The notes below the pieces were generated by a model that was not told the origin of the DNA, searched no databases, and was given only the letters and a program-made list of their open reading frames with translations. The position numbers and the translations under genes were made by a program. DNA of 64,000 nucleotides from positions 2,641,924-2,705,923 of the forward strand of contig LT599018.1 in assembly GCA_900079685.1 (NCBI GenBank). Direction: 5' to 3'. This DNA comes from an uncultured delta proteobacterium. Its GTDB lineage: Bacteria > Desulfobacterota > Desulfovibrionia > Desulfovibrionales > Desulfovibrionaceae. Shown here piece after piece: positions 57,885 through 64,000 of the stretch. Numbering within the stretch: position 1 is the first letter of the stretch; the number at the start of each line of letters is the position of its first letter.

Positions 57885-57900
57885 GCCGGATTTTTCCGGC
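57885..57900. terminator. small hairpin between dehydrogenase and CofE-like genes
   Basis: Perfect 6-bp stem GCCGGA (57885-57890) with 57895-57900 and a TTTT loop, 26 nt after the dehydrogenase stop. It is short and lacks a T-tail, so attenuation at most. The rest of the 255-bp gap up to 58114 holds nothing I recognise. Confidence 0.3.
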
Positions 57901-58114
57901 GCCAGTTCCCGGTGTGGGAAAGGCCGGGCCGACGTGCCTGGTCTTTTTGCTGCGGCAAGGGCGGTCCCGGCGCGGCGCATGCCGATGGGAGCCGTATCGG
58001 TTTTTGTTGGCAACCGGGCATTATGCGTGTAGGTGAAAACGGGTGCGGGGCTGTATCCGCACGGGACCGTTTCCGGCGATCGCGCCGGGCTGTTGCAAGA
58101 AGGAGGCATTGCCC

Positions 58115-59290
58115 ATGAGGCATGTAGGGACACAAGCATTCGGCGTGCGGCTGCCCATCGTCAGCCAGGGGGACGATCTGGCGGGCATGGTCGCGGACGC
58201 CCTTTTCGACGTCGCGCGCGCGAACAATCTCACCCTGCGGGAAACGGACGTGGTCGGCGTGACGGAAGCGCTGGTCGCCAAATCCCAGGGCAATTTCGCC
58301 AGCATCGACGCCATTGCCGCCGACATCCGCAAAAAATTCCCGGGCGGGGAAGTGGGCGTCGTGTTCCCCATCCTCAGCCGCAACCGGTTCCTCAACATCC
58401 TCAAAGGCATTTCGCGCGGGGCCGAAAAGGTCCACGTGCTGCTGCAATACCCGTGCGACGAGGTGGGCAACCCCCTCATGAACCCGGAAGACGTGGACGC
58501 GCTTTTCGACAGCGGCGAAACCCTGTTCACCGGGGCCGGATTCAAAAAAGCCACCGGCAACTACTGCCACCCGTTCACGGGCGTGGATTACATTTCCCTC
58601 TACCAGGAAGCGGGCGGCAATATCGACGTGCACGTCGCGAGCGACCCCCGCCGCATCCTGGATCTGACCGCGCACGTTCTGGTGGCGGAAATCCATACCC
58701 GGCAAATGACCAAAAACCGTTTGCTGAAAGCCGGGGCCGCGACGGTGTATACGCTCAGCGACGTGCTCGCGGAACCGGAAAACGGCAGCGGCTACAACCC
58801 GCAATTCGGCGTGCTCGGGTCCAACCTTTCCGGCGAGGGCGTATTGAAGCTGTTCCCCCGCGACAGCGATGATTTCGTCCGCGCTGTCCGTGCCAGAATA
58901 GCCCGAAAATGCGGGGTCGCGCCCGAGGTCCTCGTCTACGGGGACGGCGCGTTCAAAGACCCGCTCGCGGGCATCTGGGAGCTTGCGGACCCGGTGGTTT
59001 CCCCGGCCTATACCGACGGCTTGAAGGGCCGCCCCAGGGAGATCAAGATCAAGCTGGTGGCGGACGGCCTGGCCGGAACCATGGGCAGCGCGGAAAAAAC
59101 AGCGGCCATCACGGAAATGATCCGCGAAAAAAACAACAACGCGGACAAAGAGTGCGTCAGCGCTGGCACAACGCCCCGCAACTACGTCGACCTTCTGGGC
59201 AGCCTGTGCGACCTTATCAGCGGCAGCGGGGACAAGGGCACGCCCGTGGTTCTCATCCAGGGCTATTTCGACGATTACTCAAGCCTGTGA
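58115..59290 (+). CDS. coenzyme F420-0:L-glutamate ligase (CofE)-like protein
   Basis: A 391-residue protein resembling the F420:gamma-glutamyl ligase family: GVRLPIVSQGDDLAGMVADAL, TLRETDVVGVTEALVAKSQG near the N-terminus and GYNPQFGVLGSNLSGEG and LADGLAGTMG-type segments later. It is considerably longer than archaeal CofE, with a large inserted region (GYCHPFTGVDYI-like). AAGGAGG precedes the ATG at 58115. No other F420 genes are in the window, so the acceptor molecule may differ from F420. Confidence 0.72.
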   Translation: MRHVGTQAFGVRLPIVSQGDDLAGMVADALFDVARANNLTLRETDVVGVTEALVAKSQGNFASIDAIAADIRKKFPGGEVGVVFPILSRNRFLNILKGISRGAEKVHVLLQYPCDEVGNPLMNPEDVDALFDSGETLFTGAGFKKATGNYCHPFTGVDYISLYQEAGGNIDVHVASDPRRILDLTAHVLVAEIHTRQMTKNRLLKAGAATVYTLSDVLAEPENGSGYNPQFGVLGSNLSGEGVLKLFPRDSDDFVRAVRARIARKCGVAPEVLVYGDGAFKDPLAGIWELADPVVSPAYTDGLKGRPREIKIKLVADGLAGTMGSAEKTAAITEMIREKNNNADKECVSAGTTPRNYVDLLGSLCDLISGSGDKGTPVVLIQGYFDDYSSL

Positions 59291-59332
59291 CGATACGGAA
59301 CGCGCGGCCTTGCCGGCTTTGGCATCAAACTG

Positions 59333-59364
59333 AAAAACCCCGACCTTTGAAGGCCGGGGTTTTT
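59333..59364. terminator. bidirectional terminator
   Basis: Fourteen-position stem with one mismatch (59333-59346 with 59351-59364), TTGA-type loop, A-run before and T-run after. It separates the convergent CofE-like and chemoreceptor genes. Confidence 0.88.
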
Positions 59365-59422
59365 CGTTGCCCGGAGCCCGCGCCGTTACGCGGCAAGGCT
59401 CCGGCAAGCCGCGCGGGGAAGG

Positions 59423-61810
59423 TTACGCCGCCTTCAGCCTGTCCAGAAGCGTGTTCAGTTCCTGGGCCATGCGGGACAACTCCTGCACGGCGGAGGCCGA
59501 TTCGTTCATGCCGGTCGCGGCCTCCCCGGCGATGCGGTTGATCTCCTCCACGGAGTGGTTGATTTCTTCCGAAGTGGCGGACTGTTCCTCCGCCGCCGTG
59601 GCGATGTTGGCAATGAGCGAGGAATTTTCTCCGGCCAGGGTGACGATCTCTTTCAGGGCCTCGCCGGACGTGCCCGCCAGTCCCGTGGCCTCGGCCACGC
59701 TTTTGCCCGCGTCGTCCACCCGCTTGATGTTGAACATGGCGGAGTGCTGGATGCCCTTGATGCTGGCGCCCACCTCGGTGGTCGCACCCATGGTTTTTTC
59801 GGCCAGCTTGCGCACTTCGTCCGCCACCACGGCAAACCCGCGCCCGGCGTCCCCGGCTCTGGCGGCTTCGATGGCGGCGTTCAGGGCCAGCAGGTTGGTC
59901 TGGTCCGCGATATCGGAGATGACGTTCATCACGCCGCCGATGGATTCGGCCTGGTCGCCCAACTCGCGCATGTTGCCTTGCAACTCCTCGGCCACGGTGT
60001 TCACCCGCTGCACGGCGGCGATGACGTTATCCACCAGTTCCGCGCCCTGGGACGCTTTGCCGCGCATGGATTCCGCCTGCTTGCTGGCTTCCCCGGCGCT
60101 GTGCGCCACCTCAAGAACCGTGGCGTTCATCTGTTCCATGGCCGTTGCCGTGGAGTTCACGCGGTCGCGCTGGATCTCCGTGCCCCGGCTGACCTGTTCC
60201 ACCTGGGCGGAAAGCTGTTCCGAGGCGGCGGCCACGCGGTTGGCGATGTCCATGGCCTGGGCGGCCACATCCATGATGGTGCGTTGCGTGCTCTTGATCT
60301 GGGTCAGGTCGATCATGAGCAGCAGGACCGAGGCCAGGTTGCCCTGGGGATCGAACAGCGGAATGGCGGTATAGCTGATTTCCATCTCCCGGCCGCCTGG
60401 GCGGACCACGGTTTCGTTCTCGCAGGGTTGGCCGCTGGAGGCGGCGCGCGTCAGGGCGCAGCGTTCCGTGCCGTAATCCTCAAGGCGGAACAGATCGACG
60501 CAGCTTTTGCCGTCGTAGTCCGTGCCCGCGAGCTTCTGGGCCACACCGTTCATGTAGCGGACCGTGAGGTTTTTATCCAGCATCAGGGTCGGCGAGGGGA
60601 TGGCGTCAACGATCGCGACGAAGCATCCCAAAATGGCGTTGGTGCCGTTAATCAGATTCGCGAATTCGCCGGAAAACGGCGAAGCGTCGCCCGCGGCCCG
60701 CAGGTTGCCGACTTCAATGTTCTTTTCAAGCTGCCGGTATTCCGCAACTATTTTTTGCAGTGATTCGGGAATGGCCCGCAACGCGTCGCCCAGCTTGCCC
60801 AATTCGTCTTTGCGGGAAACCGCCAGCGTGCCGGAAAGATCGCCGGCCGCTATCTTGCCGGCGAAAACCATGCCCGCGTGGAGGTCCCGCAGCACCGGGC
60901 GCAGAATGAGCATGATCACGATCGCCGCGAGAAAGATGCCCGCGCCCGCGACGATCAGGGAATTATTGCGCATCCGGGCGAGCCCCTCGAACACGTCCGC
61001 GTGTTCCGCCTGCGTCACGGCGACGAGCCCGGTCTGCGGCTCCTTGACGTGGTATGCAATGACGCGTTCTTTCGCGGCGCCCACAAAGTCGCGCAACCCG
61101 TCTTTTTCGGCGGCGGCCATGGCCTTATAGTGCTCCATGCCGTTCAGCGTGTTGTTAAAGAGGAAATCCTGGTTCTTGTGCGCCACCACAAGGCCGTTGC
61201 GGTCCAAAATATAGGCGTAGCCGTCGCTGCCCACGGTAACGGGGGCCACGGATTCCTTATACAGATATTCCAGAGGGACGGGGCAATAGATGGCGCCGAC
61301 GATTCTGCCGTTCAGGGTCACCGGGGCCGCCGCCACCATGATGCCCTTGTCCGTCAGGCGGCTTTGGAAGGGAGGGCTCAGGAAAATCTCCCCTTTCATG
61401 GCTTCCTTGAAATACGCGCGGTCCGCATAATTTTTCCCGATATTGTCCGAATCGGTGGAAGCGATGACCTCCCCTTTGTCATCCAGCAGATGTATCCGGT
61501 CAAAAGCGGGATAACTTTCCTCTATCAGCCGGAGATCGTTTACTATGGCCTTTCTTGCCATGTCCGACGAGGCGTTCCGGTAGAAATTCAGGATAACGTT
61601 GCGCTGGACGATGCGCCCCGCGTCAAGGAAAAGATCCTTCACCATGGAGTTCGTCGCGCGGCCCAACGCTTCCGCCTCGCCGCGCAGATTATCCTCAATG
61701 GCGGTTTGAAGGTCGGCGGCCGCATTTCTGTATGACAGATACCCGCTGAGGCCACATAGCAAGACGACGAGCGCCATGATGGGGAGTAACATTTTTGTTT
61801 GCAATTTCAT
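59423..61810 (-). CDS. methyl-accepting chemotaxis protein with dCache and PAS domains
   Basis: A 795-residue chemoreceptor. TM1 is at about residues 8-28; a dCache-type periplasmic sensor spans about 35-285 ([54 protein letters not shown]); TM2 is at about 290-310; then a HAMP domain and a PAS domain (about 405-505: [25 protein letters not shown]). The C-terminal signalling domain has the conserved hairpin tip [39 protein letters not shown]. It lies among organic-acid genes and may sense a related ligand, which is inference. Confidence 0.94.
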   Translation of the reverse strand: MKLQTKMLLPIMALVVLLCGLSGYLSYRNAAADLQTAIEDNLRGEAEALGRATNSMVKDLFLDAGRIVQRNVILNFYRNASSDMARKAIVNDLRLIEESYPAFDRIHLLDDKGEVIASTDSDNIGKNYADRAYFKEAMKGEIFLSPPFQSRLTDKGIMVAAAPVTLNGRIVGAIYCPVPLEYLYKESVAPVTVGSDGYAYILDRNGLVVAHKNQDFLFNNTLNGMEHYKAMAAAEKDGLRDFVGAAKERVIAYHVKEPQTGLVAVTQAEHADVFEGLARMRNNSLIVAGAGIFLAAIVIMLILRPVLRDLHAGMVFAGKIAAGDLSGTLAVSRKDELGKLGDALRAIPESLQKIVAEYRQLEKNIEVGNLRAAGDASPFSGEFANLINGTNAILGCFVAIVDAIPSPTLMLDKNLTVRYMNGVAQKLAGTDYDGKSCVDLFRLEDYGTERCALTRAASSGQPCENETVVRPGGREMEISYTAIPLFDPQGNLASVLLLMIDLTQIKSTQRTIMDVAAQAMDIANRVAAASEQLSAQVEQVSRGTEIQRDRVNSTATAMEQMNATVLEVAHSAGEASKQAESMRGKASQGAELVDNVIAAVQRVNTVAEELQGNMRELGDQAESIGGVMNVISDIADQTNLLALNAAIEAARAGDAGRGFAVVADEVRKLAEKTMGATTEVGASIKGIQHSAMFNIKRVDDAGKSVAEATGLAGTSGEALKEIVTLAGENSSLIANIATAAEEQSATSEEINHSVEEINRIAGEAATGMNESASAVQELSRMAQELNTLLDRLKAA

Positions 61811-62324
61811 GCGATATCCTCACGTGAAAAGATACAATGTGCATTTTTCAATAATAGGGTAGCATTAAATTCAGTAAAAACAATACATTTTTTTAGTAAA
61901 CCTATAATATAGTATCAAAAATAAAATAAAATTAGTTCATAATGACTGTTATTAATTATTTAATACATTGTAATAGTATTAAATACGAGCATATAAAAAT
62001 TTGATACAATAAAATTGATATATTTTTTATTTGTGTCTTGTGACACATAGTCGTTATATAATGGTATATGCATTATATATCAAAATACTTTGCTATGATT
62101 GATGCAGAGACATCCGGCATCGCGTTGTGACCGCTCGGGCCGTCTTCGAAGACAGGCATTTCCGGCGGCGAATGAAAGCGCTTGCCTGACGGGACGCGGT
62201 GAGCGATACCATATGGTTGATCGGGTCGGGATGGTTCCGCCGGGCGCGAGCGCTTCCTGGCGGGTGGGAAAAGAACGCCGCGGCGGTGGGATGCGCGACC
62301 GTCCTGTTTTTTACGAGGAGCATT
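61811..62324. other. AT-rich intergenic region between divergent genes
   Basis: A 514-bp gap. 61850-62100 is very AT-rich with several short runs that could serve as promoters or nucleoid-protein targets for the chemoreceptor and PrdC-like genes. 62100-62324 returns to GC-rich DNA, in which an in-frame extension of the PrdC-like gene is open but lacks a start signal. No RNA gene or gene fragment was recognised. Confidence 0.4.
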
Positions 62325-63626
62325 ATGGGAAAAATCTACACGTTGCCTCTCAAGCAGAGTATCGGCATGGCCGCGACGCCCGTTATCGCAACCGGGCAGC
62401 GGGTTGCGCGCGGGACGCTTCTGGCCGAGCCGCAAGGGCTCGGCGTGCCGCTGCACGCCAGCGTCAGCGGCGTGGTGCGCGCTATCACCGAAACGGCTAT
62501 CGAGATCGAAGCCGATGCGGCGCAGGGCACGGATTACGAGCCGTTGCCCCCCTGTTCCGGCATCGTGGAAACGGTGAAGGCCGCCGGCATCTGCGGCATG
62601 GGCGGGGCCGGGTTCCCCACCTACGTCAAGCTGGGGACGAACCTGAACGGCGGCACGGTCATCATCAACGCGGTGGAGTGCGAGCCGATTCTGCACCACA
62701 ACATCACCCAGATCGAGCAGAACCCCGCCAAGATCTACCGGGGCCTGTTGCTGGCCATGGAGGCGACGGACGCGCGTTCCGGCATTATCGCCATCAAGGC
62801 CAAGAACAAGGATGCCGTGGCCGCGCTCAAAGGCATTGTTACAGGCGCGGACAACGTCACGATCGCCGAGCTGCCGGACCGGTACCCCATGGGCGAGGAG
62901 CGGGCCATCATCCGCGAAACGCTCAAGAAGCTGCTGCCGGTGGAGGATCTGCCTTCCGCCGCCGGGGCCGTCATCATCAACGCGGAAACGGCCAGCCGCA
63001 TAGCCGAGGCCGTGGACGAACGCCGGCCTGTCATCAGCAAGAACCTGACCCTTGCCGGACGATCCGTGAACGGCACGACCCCCCGGATTTTCATGGACGT
63101 GCCCGTGGGGACGAAAATCCGCGACCTGATCGACGAAGCGGGCGGCCTGACCGGCGAGTACGGGGAAATCATCATGGGCGGCCCGTTCACCGGGCGGCAC
63201 GCCGGTATCGACGACGCGGTGGTCAAGACGACGGGCGGCATCCTGGTGCGGGAATCCTGTTTATACGAGCCCCTGCCCATGGGCATTCTGGTCTGCGCCT
63301 GCGGCCCCAACGGGGTGCGCATGCGGGAGATCGCCAAGGAAATGAACGCCGAGGTGGTCGCCGTGCAGGTTTGCACGCAGGCCAAACTGGTCAAGGGCGC
63401 GCTCAAGTGCGAGAACCCCGGCATCTGCCCCGGCCAGGCCGGGAAAATGCGGGAGTTGCAAGACGCCGGGGCAAAAGTCCTGCTCATCGGCAACTGCTAC
63501 GACTGCACCAGGGACATCGTGGCCGAAGCCCCGAAAATGGGCCTTGCGATCCATCACGTGACGGACGCCGTCATGCGCAGCATGGGCATGCCCCTCGTGC
63601 GGGGGTTCCCGGGGGAAGCGCGGTAG
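62325..63626 (+). CDS. PrdC/RnfC-like electron-transfer protein
   Basis: A 433-residue protein of the RnfC/PrdC family. The N-terminal sandwich-hybrid region (VIATGQRVARGTLLAEPQGLGVPLHASVSGVV) leads into the glycine-rich flavin/NADH-binding segment GICGMGGAGFPTYVKL and an SLBB-like region. The C-terminal 130 residues lack the 4Fe-4S ferredoxin motifs of RnfC and instead show CGPNG, CTQAKL, CENPGICPG and NCYDC cysteines. GAGGAG lies 6 nt before the ATG at 62325. PrdC supplies electrons to D-proline reductase in clostridia; no such reductase is visible here, so the electron acceptor is unknown. Confidence 0.78.
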   Translation: MGKIYTLPLKQSIGMAATPVIATGQRVARGTLLAEPQGLGVPLHASVSGVVRAITETAIEIEADAAQGTDYEPLPPCSGIVETVKAAGICGMGGAGFPTYVKLGTNLNGGTVIINAVECEPILHHNITQIEQNPAKIYRGLLLAMEATDARSGIIAIKAKNKDAVAALKGIVTGADNVTIAELPDRYPMGEERAIIRETLKKLLPVEDLPSAAGAVIINAETASRIAEAVDERRPVISKNLTLAGRSVNGTTPRIFMDVPVGTKIRDLIDEAGGLTGEYGEIIMGGPFTGRHAGIDDAVVKTTGGILVRESCLYEPLPMGILVCACGPNGVRMREIAKEMNAEVVAVQVCTQAKLVKGALKCENPGICPGQAGKMRELQDAGAKVLLIGNCYDCTRDIVAEAPKMGLAIHHVTDAVMRSMGMPLVRGFPGEAR

Positions 63627-63644
63627 GGAAACGTTGTTTTGCAA

Positions 63645-63682
63645 ACGCAAACGGCCCGCGCGGTTGCGCGGGCCGTTTGCGT
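63645..63682. terminator. 17-bp perfect bidirectional terminator
   Basis: Arms 63645-63661 and 63666-63682 are perfectly complementary with a GGTT loop, between the convergent PrdC-like and M24 peptidase genes. Very GC-rich stem; T-runs are short (GTTTGCGT). Confidence 0.85.
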
Positions 63683-63700
63683 TACCGCCGTCAGACCCGG

Positions 63701-64000
63701 TTACAGCTTGTAGACGACGTTTTTATGCGTGCACAGCGCTTCCGTGCCCTTGCTGGTGATGATGGCGGGGTATTCCTGGCGGCACCCGCCGACGCCCGGC
63801 TGGTAGAGGTGGCCGCCGAGGGCCAGGGCCATGCCTTCCTTGAGGACGTCGTTGCTGGTGATGCTCATGAAGGGCCGTTGCCGGGCGCAGGTGCCGAGCC
63901 CGTGGCCGAACAGGGGCAGGGCGTAGGCGTCAACTCCGTACTTGACGAACTTGTCGTAAGCCTTCTGGCAGGCTACCTTGGCCGGCTCGCCGGGCTTGAG
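63701..64000 (-). CDS. M24 family metallopeptidase, C-terminal part
   Basis: The reverse strand is open from the right window edge to a TAA at 63701-63703, giving the last 99 residues of a protein whose start lies beyond 64000. The residues FGHGLGTCARQRPFM, LKEGMALALGGHLYQ and VGGCRQEYPAIITSKGTEAL match the metal-binding half of the M24 (creatinase/Xaa-Pro peptidase) pita-bread fold. Many anaerobe M24 proteins of this type lie beside organic-acid or amino-acid catabolic genes. Confidence 0.82.
   Translation of the reverse strand, partial: LKPGEPAKVACQKAYDKFVKYGVDAYALPLFGHGLGTCARQRPFMSITSNDVLKEGMALALGGHLYQPGVGGCRQEYPAIITSKGTEALCTHKNVVYKL

Noticed and set aside
49507-59400. Reverse-strand open frames opposite the IclR, lyase, TRAP, dehydrogenase and CofE-like genes
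   Set aside because: All are antisense to genes with intact catalytic motifs and show His/Gly/Gln-rich nonsense compositions.

Overview
The window looks like part of the chromosome of a GC-rich, Gram-negative anaerobe, probably a Desulfovibrionaceae-type bacterium (Desulfovibrio/Bilophila group). This is inferred from the gene set (TRAP dicarboxylate transporter, PrdC/RnfC-like protein, dCache chemoreceptor, CofE-like ligase, type I-secreted giant adhesin), not from a marker gene. Core-like genes lie at the left edge (glutamate dehydrogenase, initiator tRNA) and from 49.5 kb to the right end (catabolic and transport genes). Everything between about 3 and 49 kb is accessory DNA.

Left edge (1-3000): an IS110-type transposase, a glutamate dehydrogenase gene and a tRNA-fMet gene with a clear sigma70 promoter. 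The last 48 bp of the tRNA region occur three times as direct repeats (2955, 15862, 31708), delimiting two integrative elements inserted one behind the other. Element A (about 3.0-15.9 kb) carries, from its left end, a 4-TM protein/metallo-beta-lactamase gene pair broken by an IS30 insertion, a MobV relaxase, an EexN entry-exclusion lipoprotein, a DUF3987 replication-type protein with an AlpA-like partner, a class II Fic protein and a tyrosine integrase fused to a GNAT acetyltransferase. Element B (about 15.9-31.7 kb) carries HicAB, an autotransporter with two LuxR-type regulators (one frameshifted), a repressor pair with a perfect 17-bp operator, a ColE1-style overlapping mobilization module, a Toprim/DUF3987 primase-helicase with an AlpA-like partner, three cargo genes ending in a DUF1016 PD-(D/E)XK nuclease, and its own integrase. 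Each integrase has its own short arm-type repeats at both ends of its element (TTCCCCAC for A, TTCCTAACC-like for B). Each of the three junctions has a hairpin terminator just after the tRNA 3' end.

The segment right of the third repeat (31.76 to about 49.4 kb) starts with the same arm-type repeats, is filled by one reverse-strand gene for a roughly 5300-residue Calx-beta/RTX adhesin, and ends with fragments of a mobilization module and a Fic gene. I read it as a third, decayed element of the same family whose surviving cargo is the adhesin.

Right part (49.5-64 kb): an IclR regulator, then an apparent operon (isocitrate-lyase-family lyase, DctP, DctQ, DctM, second lyase) that looks built to import and cleave an organic acid. 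It is followed by an aldo/keto reductase-ferredoxin protein on the other strand, a D-2-hydroxyacid dehydrogenase, a CofE-like ligase, a methyl-accepting chemotaxis protein, a PrdC/RnfC-like protein, and the 3' end of an M24 peptidase running off the window. No CRISPR array or rRNA gene was seen.
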